A stretch of DNA of 64,000 nt from Pseudomonas asplenii (GCF_900105475.1 NZ_LT629777.1:3844001-3908000); one strand, 5' to 3'. Positions 21,047 through 31,150 are shown, numbered from the stretch's first letter. The notes: a model not told the origin generated them from the sequence alone. Numbers and translations: made by a program.

Positions 21047-21244
21047 GCGTTGGACCTTTGCGCAACGCCGGTGCGAATGCACTCATTCGGCAGTAGGTCC
21101 ACTGACCGCCTGCCATGAGAGTGAATTCGCCCCGGCGTTGTCGTGTGGCTGTCTGGTTTGAGTCGGGCAACAAGTGTCATGGCGCGTGACATTGAATTTG
21201 GCGCTAAGTTATTGACTCTTCAAAGATTAATATTACTGATGACG

Positions 21245-21258
21245 ACTATTTAAATAGT
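21245..21258. promoter_or_regulatory. 14-bp palindrome in an AT-rich promoter region
   Basis: ACTATTTAAATAGT is a perfect 14-base palindrome, followed eight bases on by a related half-site (CTATTTAG). It lies within the AT-rich 21190-21300 stretch upstream of the small membrane protein gene. A TTGACT element at about 21214 could be a -35 box. Likely an operator or promoter element; the binding protein is unknown. Confidence 0.4.
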
Positions 21259-21325
21259 TGCCTATTTAGTTAAGCGGTTATGATGGATCCTATAGGCATG
21301 ACAACCGCCTGTGGAGAAAAACACC

Positions 21326-21532
21326 ATGGCCAGTAACCTTCTGACTTCTGCTCGACACGGCGCCTACTTGGCTATTGGCCTGTATGTCGTGATGGTGGTC
21401 ATCGTCAGTCTGTCCTCCCTGGCCCACACCCCGACCGATGCGGCCATCCAGGTGGCGTCGCCGTCACTTCCGCTCGAACACAAGACCCAGTCCGCCGGCG
21501 TGCTCGCGCACACTGCCGACGCGGGGGCCTGA
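21326..21532 (+). CDS. Small single-pass membrane protein, 68 residues
   Basis: 68 residues with one membrane helix (about 15-33, YLAIGLYVVMVVIVSLSSLA) and a short C-terminal tail outside the membrane. Family unknown. TGGAG lies nine bases upstream of the ATG; an upstream GTG at 21311 is also possible. It has its own AT-rich promoter region and is convergent with sbcC, 36 bases away. Confidence 0.65.
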   Translation: MASNLLTSARHGAYLAIGLYVVMVVIVSLSSLAHTPTDAAIQVASPSLPLEHKTQSAGVLAHTADAGA

Positions 21533-21567
21533 TCCCCCCGCGCTATCGGCTTAATCGCTGGCCGGCC

Positions 21568-24500
21568 TCATTTCACTTCGATCGTGCTCAGTCCGTTACC
21601 CTGACGTTGCACCTGGATCTGCACCGGAATCCGCTCGTGCATTTCCTGCACGTGGGAAATCACCGCGACCTTGCGGCCCTGAGCCTGCAAGCCATCGAGA
21701 GCATCCATCGCCAGTTGCAGCGATTGCGGATCGAGACTGCCGAAGCCTTCGTCGATGAACAGCGATTCGATTTTCAGCGTGCTGGAGGCCATCGAGGCCA
21801 GCCCGAGGGCCAGGGCCAGCGACACCAGGAAGGTTTCGCCGCCAGACAATGAATGCACCGAGCGCAGTTCGTCGCCCATCTCGGTGTCCATCACCAGCAA
21901 TCCGAGCATACTGCCACCGCGCTTGAGGCGATAGCGGCGCACCAACTGGCGTAGCTGAGCGTTGGCATGGTGTACCAGCAGGTCAAGATTGTAGGCCTGG
22001 GCCAGTTTGCGGAAGCGGTCGCCGGTGGCCGAGCCGATCAAGGCATCCAGGCGGGCCCAGCGCTGGTATTCGGCATAGGCCTCGGCAATTCGCTGCGCCA
22101 GTGCCTGGTTGGCGTTCTGGCGGCGTTGGTCGTCGGCCTGTTCGGCGCGCAGTTCGGCGCATTGCTGTTCGCTGGCGGCGAACTGCTGCTGACGTTCGGT
22201 CAATGCGCTGCTCAATTGCTCGGCATCGAGGTGGCCGTTGTGCTGGGCCTGGTGTGCCTGTAGGCGTTGTTCGCGTTCCTGCAGCAGTACCTGGGCCTGT
22301 TCGATGGCCTTGTCGTTCTGTTGCAGGCGCTGGCGCAATTCGCCGACCTGGTTGTCGTCCAGTTCGAGCAAGGCTTGCAGGCCACTGTCGTCCAGTTCCG
22401 GATGGCTGGCGCGCCACTCGGCGATCTTGCCAGCCAGTGCGCTGGCGTCCTGTTCCAGCGCCTGCTGGCGCTCCTGCAGGGCCTTGAGTTCAGCGGCGAT
22501 CTGCACCTGTTGGGTGCGCGTTTCCTGCAAGGCCTGGGCGGTGCCGGTTTCGGCCTGGCGCGCCTGTTCCACCGCCTGTTCCAGTTGCTGCTGCCAATGT
22601 TCGGCGCTGTCGTGCTCGCCCAGCAGTTGGCTCAGTTGCTGTTGGCTGGCCTGCTGTTGTGCAGACAAGGTCTCGAACTGTTGCAGGGTTGCTTGCAACT
22701 GCTGCTCGCGGCCCTGCTGGCGCTCCTGTTCCATTTCCAGCGCCTGCTGACGCTGTTGTTGCTCGGTGAGGTCGTCACGCTGCTGCTCCAACTGCTGCAG
22801 GCGTTCGGCAATCTGCCGGTCCAGTTGCACGAAGGTCGCCGCCGGTTCGTTGCGCAGGGCGGCGAGGGTCGTGGCGGGCAGCAGGGTGGCGAAGGCCGCC
22901 AGCTCGTCGTCCAGGCGCTGGCGGTCGGCGGCCAGTTCGCGCTGTTGGTTGTCCAGTTGTTGCGTGGCCTGCTGGTGCGCGGTTTCGGCCTGGCGCAACT
23001 GCTGGGTCAGCCGCGCGGCATCCTGTTGCAGGGTAAGCAGGGCGTTCTGGCGCTGCTCGTCGCGCGTCAGGTTCTGGTTCAGTTGGCTGGTTTGCCGCTC
23101 CAGCCAGGCCTCGCGCTGGTCGGCGTGCTGGTCCAGCAGTTGGGGCGCCAGCGGGTGCGCTTCCAGGCTGGGAGCCAGGACCTGTTGCTGGGTTGTCAGG
23201 TGTTCCTGTTGCGCCAGCAGTTCCTTCTGTTGGGCAATCAACCCACCGACTTCGGCGCGTAGTTCGGTGAGCTTTTCCTTGAGCCGATCCACCGCAGCCT
23301 GAGCCTTGGCCTGTTCGCTTTCGTCGTGGCGGCCCAGGCTCTGCAACAGCGCTTCGGGCTGGTGATAAGGGTGTTCGTGGCTGCCGCAGACCGGGCAGGG
23401 CTGATCATCCTGCAACTGTGCGCGCAGTTCCTCGACGCTGGCGCTGCGGGCCAGGCGCTGGCGTTCGAGCAGTTCACGGGTAACGTTGAACGTCTGTTCG
23501 GCCACCACCAGTTCGGCCTTGGCCTTGACCCCGTCCTGGGTCAGACGCTCACGCTCCTGCTGGGCCTGGGTCAGGCGTTGCTGCAACTCGGTGGCGCGCT
23601 TGTCCAGCTCCTGCTGGCTGGACCACAGCCGGGTCAGGTCCTCGACCGCACGCAGTTGCTTGCGGTTATCCTGCAGCAGACCGCCGAGAATGCCGATCTG
23701 CTCGGCCACGGCGTCCGGTTCGGCGGCGGCTTCCTGGTACAGCACTTCCAGTTGTTGTTTCTGCGCGGCCAGTGCCTGCGCCGTTTCACTGGCAGTGCGT
23801 TCGAGGCCGGCCAATTCGGCCTGGCCCTGGTTGAGCCGGTTGCCGACCAGCATCAACTGCTGCAGGCGATCGCGGTAGGCATTCCAGGCTTCGCTCAAAT
23901 GGGCGAGGTCGGTGCTTTGCTCCAGTTGTGCCGCGATCTGTTGCAGACGTTCGGCGACCTGTTGTTGCCGCTCCTGTAGCGTCTGGATCGTGTTCTGACC
24001 TTGGTCCCGGGCCTGCTGCGCGCTGGCCTGCGCCTGTGCGGCGAGGGCGGCGTCCTTGACCAGGTGGGCGAGGTTGCCTTGTTCGGCGAAGGCCTGGCGC
24101 AGCAGCGGCGCACAATGGCTCTGCTGTTGTTGCGCGGTGTTCAGCGCAACCTGGGCCGCAGCCAGGTCCTGTTCCAGTTGTGCCTGGCGTTCGCTCAAGA
24201 CGTCATGCTGCTGGCGATGACGGGCAATCTGTTCGGCCAGGGGCGTCAGTTGCCCATCTATTTCCAGCTTGCGGGCGAACTGGTGCCGTTGCGGGGCCAA
24301 CTGCTCCAGCCGTGCCAGCTTCAGGCGCTCGTCGGCCAGCGTCTGCCATTGCTGCTGGACGCTTTCCAGCTGTTCGGCACCTGCCTGACGGGCGTCCTGC
24401 AACTGCTGCAGTTCCTTGAGCCAACTGTGCTGCTGTTCGAGCTGGCGCAGTTGGGCCTTGTGCAATTCCAGTTGTTGCTGGGCGCTGTGGAAACGCTCGT

Positions 24501-25209
24501 CGAGTTCGGCACGGGCCTCGGGGCTCATCGGGGTGACGCCGACTGCCTGGTCCTGCAACAGCTTGTGGGCTTCGCGGGCTTCCTTGGCCTTGTCGAAGGC
24601 ACGGCGGCCAAGCCGGGTGTAGAGCGCGGTGTCGGTGAGCTTTTCCAGCAGTTCGCTGCGTTCGTTGTCGTCGGCCTTGAGGAAGGCGCTGAACTCGCTC
24701 TGAGCCAGCAGCACGGCGCGGGTGAACTGTTCGAAGTTCAGCCCCAGGCAGGCTTCGAGCTGGGTCTTGTACTCACCTTTCTGGCTGGCCAGCAACTGGT
24801 CGCTGTCGAGGTCGCGCAGGCTCTGGCGGCTGGCCTGCAACTTGCCATTGGCCTTGTCCCGGGCCCGATTGGCTTCCCAGCGGGCGCGGTAGCGGCGGCC
24901 GTCGATACCGACAAAATCGACCTCGGCGAAGCCGGCCCCAGTGCCACGCCGCAGCAGGGTGCGCGGGTCGCCGGTGCCGATTTCGCCCTCGGCATCCGGC
25001 ACCTTGGCATCGCGTGAGGCGTTGTTCAACCGTGGTACCGCGCCGAACAGCGCCAGGCATAGGGCGTCGAGCAAGGTACTTTTACCGGCGCCGGTCGGTC
25101 CGGTGATCGCAAAGAGACCGGCGCTGGCCAGCGGCTCGGCGGTGAAATCCAGTTCGAACGGTCCGGCCAGGGAGGCGAGGTTCTTCAGGCGAATGGCGAG
25201 AATCTTCAT
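21568..25209 (-). CDS. sbcC: Exonuclease SbcCD, ATPase subunit SbcC
   Basis: 1,213-residue SMC-like ATPase. The Walker A motif is GPTGAGKST (residues 37-45). Two very long Gln/Leu-rich coiled coils flank the zinc hook CPVC (Cys605, Cys608), and the C-terminal lobe carries the ABC signature SLSGGETFLVSLALALGLA and Walker B block ESLFIDEGFG. With SbcD it forms the Mre11-Rad50-type nuclease that opens hairpins and cleaves protein-blocked DNA ends. Its ATG overlaps the sbcD stop by four bases. Confidence 0.97.
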   Translation of the reverse strand: MKILAIRLKNLASLAGPFELDFTAEPLASAGLFAITGPTGAGKSTLLDALCLALFGAVPRLNNASRDAKVPDAEGEIGTGDPRTLLRRGTGAGFAEVDFVGIDGRRYRARWEANRARDKANGKLQASRQSLRDLDSDQLLASQKGEYKTQLEACLGLNFEQFTRAVLLAQSEFSAFLKADDNERSELLEKLTDTALYTRLGRRAFDKAKEAREAHKLLQDQAVGVTPMSPEARAELDERFHSAQQQLELHKAQLRQLEQQHSWLKELQQLQDARQAGAEQLESVQQQWQTLADERLKLARLEQLAPQRHQFARKLEIDGQLTPLAEQIARHRQQHDVLSERQAQLEQDLAAAQVALNTAQQQQSHCAPLLRQAFAEQGNLAHLVKDAALAAQAQASAQQARDQGQNTIQTLQERQQQVAERLQQIAAQLEQSTDLAHLSEAWNAYRDRLQQLMLVGNRLNQGQAELAGLERTASETAQALAAQKQQLEVLYQEAAAEPDAVAEQIGILGGLLQDNRKQLRAVEDLTRLWSSQQELDKRATELQQRLTQAQQERERLTQDGVKAKAELVVAEQTFNVTRELLERQRLARSASVEELRAQLQDDQPCPVCGSHEHPYHQPEALLQSLGRHDESEQAKAQAAVDRLKEKLTELRAEVGGLIAQQKELLAQQEHLTTQQQVLAPSLEAHPLAPQLLDQHADQREAWLERQTSQLNQNLTRDEQRQNALLTLQQDAARLTQQLRQAETAHQQATQQLDNQQRELAADRQRLDDELAAFATLLPATTLAALRNEPAATFVQLDRQIAERLQQLEQQRDDLTEQQQRQQALEMEQERQQGREQQLQATLQQFETLSAQQQASQQQLSQLLGEHDSAEHWQQQLEQAVEQARQAETGTAQALQETRTQQVQIAAELKALQERQQALEQDASALAGKIAEWRASHPELDDSGLQALLELDDNQVGELRQRLQQNDKAIEQAQVLLQEREQRLQAHQAQHNGHLDAEQLSSALTERQQQFAASEQQCAELRAEQADDQRRQNANQALAQRIAEAYAEYQRWARLDALIGSATGDRFRKLAQAYNLDLLVHHANAQLRQLVRRYRLKRGGSMLGLLVMDTEMGDELRSVHSLSGGETFLVSLALALGLASMASSTLKIESLFIDEGFGSLDPQSLQLAMDALDGLQAQGRKVAVISHVQEMHERIPVQIQVQRQGNGLSTIEVK

Positions 25210-26450
25210 GGCTGCTCGTCCTCCAGTTGGACTTCCTGCAGCAGCAGGGCGAAGTCATCGAGGGTCGGCTGATCCACATCGCTGCCGTAGTTGTCCTGCC
25301 AGGCACGGCTGAACAGGTCCTGGGGGCTGAGCTGGTCGAGGTCGACCAGGTGTTCGGCATCCTCGTCGCCCTCGCGTGCGCCGCTGCCGGCGTATTCGGC
25401 GGCGATGCGCACCAGGCGCACGGCCTTGCCTTGCAGGGCGGTTTCCACCTGCTGGCGCAGGTCCGGCTGCGGCTCGTCGAGGCGCACCCGCACTTCCAGC
25501 CAGGGTTGGCGCGGCAGGTCGGCCAGCAGGTCGACATCGGGCAGATCGCCAAGCTGCTCCAGAACGTCGGCGAAGGGCAGTGGGCCTATGCGTTGCAGAT
25601 CCACCGCGCGCGGTACCAGACGGGGTTCGACGCTGACCAGTTGCTCGCCGTCGAGGACGATATCGAGGATCTGGTGCTTGTAGCCGATTTCCGAAAACGA
25701 CAGCGGGATCGGCGAGCCGCTGTAGCGGATGCGCTCTTCGCCGTTGACCTTCTGCGGTTTGTGCAGATGGCCCAGGGCGACGTAGCTGACGCTGACATCG
25801 AACAGGCTGGCGGGCAGGGCCTCGGCGCTGCCGATGATCAGGCTGCGCTCGGAATCTTCCGAAACCGAGCCGCCGGCCATGTGTGCGTGACTGATGGCGA
25901 CCAGCGCCTGACCCGGTTGGCGCCTGGCCTGGGCGGCTTCGATCAGCCAGCGGTGGACCTGGCCGATGCCGCGCAGATAGTTGTCGCCCAGTTGCAGGCC
26001 GGTGACTTCGGCCGGGCGCAGGAAGGGCAGGGCCAGGCACCAGGCGGCGATAGCACCACTGGCGTCAGGCAGCGGGATCAGCAGGCGGTCGCTGTCGAGC
26101 TGGCCGTCTTCGAGCCACAGCACCCGTCCGAGGGCGTGGGTGCGCAGGCGGCGCATCAGCGGCGCCGGCAACTCGATCCGCGAGCCGGAGTCGTGGTTGC
26201 CGGCGATCATCACGATGGTCAGTTGCGGCTGCTGCTCGTGGGCGCTGACGATGAAGTCGTAGAGCCGTTCCTGGGCTTTGACTGGCGGGTTGACGGTATC
26301 GAAGATATCGCCGGCGATCAGCAGCACGTCCGGTTGCTGGCTGGCGAGCTGGGCGAGCAGCCAGGTCAGGAAGCAGGCGTGTTCGAAATCCCGCTCCTGG
26401 CCGTGAAGGTTCTGGCCCAGATGCCAGTCGGAGGTATGAAACAGGCGCAA
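25206..26450 (-). CDS. sbcD: Exonuclease SbcCD, nuclease subunit SbcD
   Basis: 414-residue Mre11-type metallonuclease. Metal-binding motifs are TSDWHLGQ (Asp8, His10), AGDIFDTVNPP, AGNHDSGSR and the late GHLHKPQ. Partner of SbcC in repair of double-strand ends and hairpins. It is the first gene of the sbcDC operon. The 223 bases between it and batD contain no gene I can support. Confidence 0.97.
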   Translation of the reverse strand: MRLFHTSDWHLGQNLHGQERDFEHACFLTWLLAQLASQQPDVLLIAGDIFDTVNPPVKAQERLYDFIVSAHEQQPQLTIVMIAGNHDSGSRIELPAPLMRRLRTHALGRVLWLEDGQLDSDRLLIPLPDASGAIAAWCLALPFLRPAEVTGLQLGDNYLRGIGQVHRWLIEAAQARRQPGQALVAISHAHMAGGSVSEDSERSLIIGSAEALPASLFDVSVSYVALGHLHKPQKVNGEERIRYSGSPIPLSFSEIGYKHQILDIVLDGEQLVSVEPRLVPRAVDLQRIGPLPFADVLEQLGDLPDVDLLADLPRQPWLEVRVRLDEPQPDLRQQVETALQGKAVRLVRIAAEYAGSGAREGDEDAEHLVDLDQLSPQDLFSRAWQDNYGSDVDQPTLDDFALLLQEVQLEDEQP

Positions 26451-26673
26451 GGCAAACTCCGCGAAGACGGTGGCGACCGCTCAAGACAAGGTGGCGGCGC
26501 GAAAGACCGACAAGTCTACTGGTAAATCCGCGGGGAGTGGCGATGCAGGCTTTTGGGCAGCAGGAAATTTCGCGCTGACGCCCCATCCCTGCAGGAGCCG
26601 CACCGTCAGCGACTACAGGGGGAGGTGTCAGGGCAGAAGGAGGGGAATGCCCAGGGAAACGTCAGACCGGGAG

Positions 26674-28317
26674 TTATTTGGGGTACAGCGGTGGCAGGCC
26701 GCTGTCGCCCACCGGGTCCTGGACGCGTTCGGCGGTCGGGATGGCGCGCACCACCCGCCACAGTTCCTCGCCTTGCCAGTATTGACCGGATTCGCTGTAC
26801 AGCGCGCCGTTCAGGCCGTCCAGGGCATCGGACAAGGGTACGAAGCGTGCCGCCATCTCGGCCAGGGTTTCCGGCTGTTGCCGGGCCCAGGCGTCCAGGG
26901 CCTGGCGCGTGGCCTGGGGGTCGTTGGCCAGGCAGGTGCGCTTGAGGTCGTCGAGCAGGGTCCGGGGGCTTGGCCCGGTCTGTGCCGCGCGGTGTACGGC
27001 CGGTTGCGAACGGGCGCGCCACCACAGGCCGAAGCCGAGCAGGGTGGTGCCGGTCAGCAGCAGGGTGCTGAGTTTCCAGAGCCACAGGCTCGCCGCGTCG
27101 GCGGCGAGGTTCGCCGGCAGACTGTTGACCGGGGTGTCCACCGCCAGGCTCGGGTTGGTCGTCACTTGTAGGGTGCGCGACGGCAGGCTGCTGCGCTCCA
27201 GGTGTTCTTCGTGGGTGTTCCACCAGACCACCGTCACCGCCGGCAACTCGAAGGTGCCGCTGTGGGTCGGCACCAGGGCTTCACGCTCTTCGCGGCTGCC
27301 GATCAGGCCGCGTTCGCTGTTCTGGTTGCTCAACTGCGGCTGGTCCGGATAGCGCCGTAGCCCGTTGACGCTGGTGGCCGGCAACGGCGGCAACTGGGCA
27401 CTGGACAGGCCTTCGGCCTTGATGGTGAGGCTGCGGGTCAGGGAATCGCCGACCTGGCTGTGATCCGGTTCCGGGCTCCAGCTTTCGCCCAGGCTCAGAC
27501 TGCGCGCGGGTAGCCAGGGGGCATCGGCGGGCCAGGCGGCCGGTTGCGGTTTCACGTTCAGGGTCATGGCCGCCGAACTGACGTGAATCAGCTTGCCGGG
27601 TTTGGGAGCGGTTGGCGACTGGCTCTGGCTCTGCCCGGGATCCACCAGCGTGGCGCTGAACACCAGCGCCGGAATCACCAGTTCGCCACTGTGCTGCGGA
27701 TAGATCGCGTAGCGTAACTCGATCACGCCATGGCGCACGCCGTTGATCAGTTTCTCGTAGGTCCGCGACTCGCCCAGTTGTTCGATGCGCGCATCGCCCA
27801 CTTGCAGCGGGCTCAGGCTGCTGTCGTCATACAGCGACACCGAATGGTAGATGTGCAGGGTCAGTACCGCCTGGGCCTGGACATAGACACTGTCCTGGTC
27901 GAGGCTGGTCTCGATGAACACTGGCGCGAGGCTGTTGGCCGGCTCCTGTTCGTCGCTCTGTACCACCTGCAGGGTGATCGGCTGGCTGCGCAGTTCACCC
28001 AGTTGCAGCGCGGGAATCACCACGCTGCCGCTCTGCCGTGGCAACAGGGTGATGATCCAGCGGGTCGTTGCCTGCTTGTTATCGCCCAGGGTCGTCAGTT
28101 GGTTGACCTGGCGGGTGCCGCGTACTTCGAACTGGCTGGTCAGCGGGTCCAGGTCCGGTTTGCCGAACTGGGTGGCATCCCGTGACTCCAGGGTCAACTC
28201 CACCGATTCGCCGGAATTCAGGCGCGTGCGGTCGACGCTGGCGAGCAATCCGTCGGAGTGGGCCGGCAGGCTCCAGCAGAGCAGCCACAGCAAGAAAACG
28301 GAAAAGCGCTTGATCAT
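26674..28317 (-). CDS. batD: BatD family protein (oxygen-tolerance operon)
   Basis: 547 residues: signal peptide (LLWLLCWSLPAHS), a large periplasmic region of immunoglobulin-like beta domains (VELTLESRD..., WIITLLPRQSGSVVIPAL, ELRYAIYPQHSGELVIPAL), and one membrane helix near residue 425 before a cytosolic tail. BatD proteins accompany MoxR ATPases and VWA proteins in an envelope stress complex of unclear chemistry. The start at 28317 overlaps the upstream gene stop by four bases. Last gene of the six-gene operon. Confidence 0.9.
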   Translation of the reverse strand: MIKRFSVFLLWLLCWSLPAHSDGLLASVDRTRLNSGESVELTLESRDATQFGKPDLDPLTSQFEVRGTRQVNQLTTLGDNKQATTRWIITLLPRQSGSVVIPALQLGELRSQPITLQVVQSDEQEPANSLAPVFIETSLDQDSVYVQAQAVLTLHIYHSVSLYDDSSLSPLQVGDARIEQLGESRTYEKLINGVRHGVIELRYAIYPQHSGELVIPALVFSATLVDPGQSQSQSPTAPKPGKLIHVSSAAMTLNVKPQPAAWPADAPWLPARSLSLGESWSPEPDHSQVGDSLTRSLTIKAEGLSSAQLPPLPATSVNGLRRYPDQPQLSNQNSERGLIGSREEREALVPTHSGTFELPAVTVVWWNTHEEHLERSSLPSRTLQVTTNPSLAVDTPVNSLPANLAADAASLWLWKLSTLLLTGTTLLGFGLWWRARSQPAVHRAAQTGPSPRTLLDDLKRTCLANDPQATRQALDAWARQQPETLAEMAARFVPLSDALDGLNGALYSESGQYWQGEELWRVVRAIPTAERVQDPVGDSGLPPLYPK

Positions 28318-30077
28318 CGGGTCTTGTCCTGATGGAGCTGTTGTTCGTACCAGAATTTGCGCCTGAGCAGTTCGCCCGGATCGTCGGGGATCTGCCGCAG
28401 CCATTGTTCGAGGGCCTGGCGCTGTTCGCCCTCGAGGTTCTGCGCGGCGCTGCGCAGCGGTGGGCGAGTGGTCTGTTCATCGCCCAGTTCGCTGCCTGGT
28501 ACGTCATTATCGCCTTTTGGCGTGGTTGGGGCATCGGCCGATGCACCGCTCGGTGGCTGTTCGTGCTCCTGCGGCGCGGTGTCGGTTCCCTGCGGCTGGC
28601 CGGGATTGGCGTTGCCGGGTGAGGCTTCTGGAATGGCGCTGGAAGGTTCGCCAGTGGTCTCGGTTTCAGCGGGTTTTTCCGCTTGGGCCGCCGAACGGGC
28701 GCGTTGCTCTTCCAGAATCTGCTCCACCAGGGCCTTGTTTCTCAGTGCCGGACGCAGGTCGGACTGGCGTTCGAGCGCCTGTTCATAGGCATCCAGTGCC
28801 GCTTCCAGCTCACCGCTCTGGGCCAGGGCATTGCCCCGATTGTAATGGGCATTGGCATCGTCGCCCTCGGCGAACTTGCGTGCTGCGGCGGCATAATCGC
28901 CGGCCTCGTAGAGGGCCATGCCCTGCCACTGCGGATCGTCGAAATGCTTCGCCGCTTCCAGCGGGCGTTGCTGCTCCAGCAGCCGTATGCCCTGTTGATC
29001 CGGGCGCAGCCATAGGTCGGTGAACTCGAACGCCTGGCTCGGCTGCGGGAACATCAGGAACAGCGGCAGGCAGAACAGCCAGCCCCGCCGGCCGGCACAG
29101 GCGGCGAGCAGCAGCAATGGCAGCAGCAACCAGTAACCCTGGTCTTCCCAGCTGTCGAGCTGCACCCGCTGACCGTCGTCGCGCAGATGCCGTGGGCCGT
29201 CGAGCAGGCCGAGGCCGCGCAGGTCGCTTTCGTCCACGCGGGTCTGGCGGTAACGTCCGCCTACTTCGGCGGCAAAGGCCTTGAGACTCTGGCTGTCCAG
29301 CCGGGGCACGCGGATCGCACCCTGGGCATCCTTGAGTAGACTGCCGTCTTCCTGGGCGACTGGCGCGCCGTCACGGGTGCCGATGCCGAGGATCAGCAGG
29401 CTGTGTGGCTGTTGATCCAACGCCTTGCGAATGCCCTCGCGTTCCTGTTCGCTGAGGGACGAGGCGATCAGCAGCAGTCGCCCCTGACCCTGGGCGCCGC
29501 GTTCGAGCAGTGTCAGGGCCTTGGCGACCGCGAGGTCGGCGCGATTCCCCGGTTCGGGCATGATCGACGGTCTGAGCGCATCGAGCAGGTTGCGACTGGT
29601 GCCCATGTCGTCGGACAGCGGCACCAGCGTGTGCGCACTACCGGCATAGACGATGATCGCGGTCTGCGCGTCGCTGCGTGCCCGCATCAGGTCGAACAGC
29701 TTGCGCCGGGCCTGTTCCAGGCGATTCGGTGCGAGATCGGTGGCGAGCATGTCCGGGGTCAGTTCCAGCAACACCACCAGCGGGTCCTGGGGTTTTTGGG
29801 TCGACTGTTCGATCCGCTGCCAGCTCGGGCCGAGCAGGGCCAGTACGGCCAGGGTCCAGCCCAATCCGAGGACTATCCAGGGCAACCGGCTGTCGCGACC
29901 GCTGCCGCCGCTGAGCAGCACCCGGTGGAAGGCCGGCGGCAGGATCATCTGCCAGCGCCCGGCACGTTTCTGCCGATGCCAGAGTCGCCACAGCAACCCG
30001 CCGAGCAATGGCAACAACACCAGCCAGGCGGGGCGGAACCAATGTGGCCAGAGGGTAGCCAGGAAGTCGCCGCTCAT
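28314..30077 (-). CDS. VWA-TPR fusion protein (BatB/BatC type)
   Basis: 587 residues. Two N-terminal membrane helices, then a von Willebrand A domain (about 85-300), a third membrane segment pair (about 320-350) and TPR repeats (about 360-470). A low-complexity Pro/Glu/Thr-rich tail follows. This joins what are separate BatB and BatC proteins elsewhere. The MIDAS motif of the VWA domain is degenerate: LELTPDM replaces the usual DxSxS. Metal binding is therefore doubtful, unlike the intact motif in BatA next door. The start at 30077 is chosen because it overlaps the batA stop by four bases. Confidence 0.88.
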   Translation of the reverse strand: MSGDFLATLWPHWFRPAWLVLLPLLGGLLWRLWHRQKRAGRWQMILPPAFHRVLLSGGSGRDSRLPWIVLGLGWTLAVLALLGPSWQRIEQSTQKPQDPLVVLLELTPDMLATDLAPNRLEQARRKLFDLMRARSDAQTAIIVYAGSAHTLVPLSDDMGTSRNLLDALRPSIMPEPGNRADLAVAKALTLLERGAQGQGRLLLIASSLSEQEREGIRKALDQQPHSLLILGIGTRDGAPVAQEDGSLLKDAQGAIRVPRLDSQSLKAFAAEVGGRYRQTRVDESDLRGLGLLDGPRHLRDDGQRVQLDSWEDQGYWLLLPLLLLAACAGRRGWLFCLPLFLMFPQPSQAFEFTDLWLRPDQQGIRLLEQQRPLEAAKHFDDPQWQGMALYEAGDYAAAARKFAEGDDANAHYNRGNALAQSGELEAALDAYEQALERQSDLRPALRNKALVEQILEEQRARSAAQAEKPAETETTGEPSSAIPEASPGNANPGQPQGTDTAPQEHEQPPSGASADAPTTPKGDNDVPGSELGDEQTTRPPLRSAAQNLEGEQRQALEQWLRQIPDDPGELLRRKFWYEQQLHQDKTR

Positions 30078-31150
30078 CGGCGCCTCCGCAAGCGTAGACG
30101 CTTGAGGCGCTGACGCCATTCGGGATGTTGCGGCAGGAACCGTCTGCGTGCGAGCCAGCGCTGCAGCAGGTTGTCGGGCCACTGTTCGCGAGCCACCAGC
30201 AACAGGCTCAGGGCCAACGCCAGGGCCAGCGGCCAGTGATACAGGGCGCGAGCCGGACGGGCTTGGGTCGGCTGTTGGGCCACGGGTTCGAGTTTGTCCA
30301 GAGTATTGCGGATGCTCTGCAGTTCCTGGCCGTCGCGGGCCCGGAAATACCGGCCGCCGGTGACCTGGGCGATCTCCTTGAGGGCCGGTTCGTCCAGGTC
30401 CATGCTCGGGTTCAACCCGAGCATGGACAGGCTGCCGCTCTGCTCCGGGTCGGCACCAATGCCGATCGGATAGATTTTCACCTGCTCCTCGGCCGCCAGT
30501 CGGGCGGCAGTGAGCGGATCGATTTCGCCGCCGTTGTTGGCACCGTCGGTCACCAGGATCAGCACCCGGCTTTGTGCCGGCCGCTGACGCAGGCGCTTGA
30601 GGGCCAGGCCGATGGCGTCGCCGATGGCGGTGTTCTTGCCGGCAATGCCGATCTTCGCTTCATCCAGCCAGATCCGCACGGTGCGTCGATCGAACGTCAG
30701 CGGCGCCTGGACATAGGCCTTGCTGCCGAACAGGATCAGCCCGACGCGATCGCCTTCGCGGCTTTCGAGAAAATCGCCGAGCAGATGCTGGACCAGGCTC
30801 AGGCGGCTGACGTCCTCATCTTGCCAGCGCATGTCGGGGTACTCCATGGAGCCGGAGACATCCACTGCCACCAGCAGATCGCGGCCACTGGCGGCGATCG
30901 GCAACGGCTCGCCCAGCCACTGCGGGCGGGCGGCGGCGATCAATAGCAACAGCCAGAGCAAGACAAAATGCATTTGCTGACGCCAGCCGGGCAGATTGAG
31001 CCGGGCACGACGGCGGGCCAGGGTTTCGAGGTCGGCGAGAAAACTGACCTTCAATGCCGCTTCGCCGTTGTCGGCCGCCGGCAGCACCAGGCGCAGCAGC
31101 CATGGCAGCGGGAACAGGGCGAAGATCCACGGCCAGGCGAACTCAAACAT
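30074..31150 (-). CDS. batA: VWA domain membrane protein (BatA type)
   Basis: 358 residues with N-terminal membrane segments (about 3-22 and 60-78), a VWA domain with an intact MIDAS motif (VDVSGSM, then the later Thr and TDGANNGG) and a C-terminal membrane helix (about 310-330). It anchors a metal-dependent adhesion module facing the periplasm or membrane. It overlaps the upstream DUF4381 gene by eight bases and is part of the MoxR operon. Confidence 0.92.
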   Translation of the reverse strand: MFEFAWPWIFALFPLPWLLRLVLPAADNGEAALKVSFLADLETLARRRARLNLPGWRQQMHFVLLWLLLLIAAARPQWLGEPLPIAASGRDLLVAVDVSGSMEYPDMRWQDEDVSRLSLVQHLLGDFLESREGDRVGLILFGSKAYVQAPLTFDRRTVRIWLDEAKIGIAGKNTAIGDAIGLALKRLRQRPAQSRVLILVTDGANNGGEIDPLTAARLAAEEQVKIYPIGIGADPEQSGSLSMLGLNPSMDLDEPALKEIAQVTGGRYFRARDGQELQSIRNTLDKLEPVAQQPTQARPARALYHWPLALALALSLLLVAREQWPDNLLQRWLARRRFLPQHPEWRQRLKRLRLRRRR

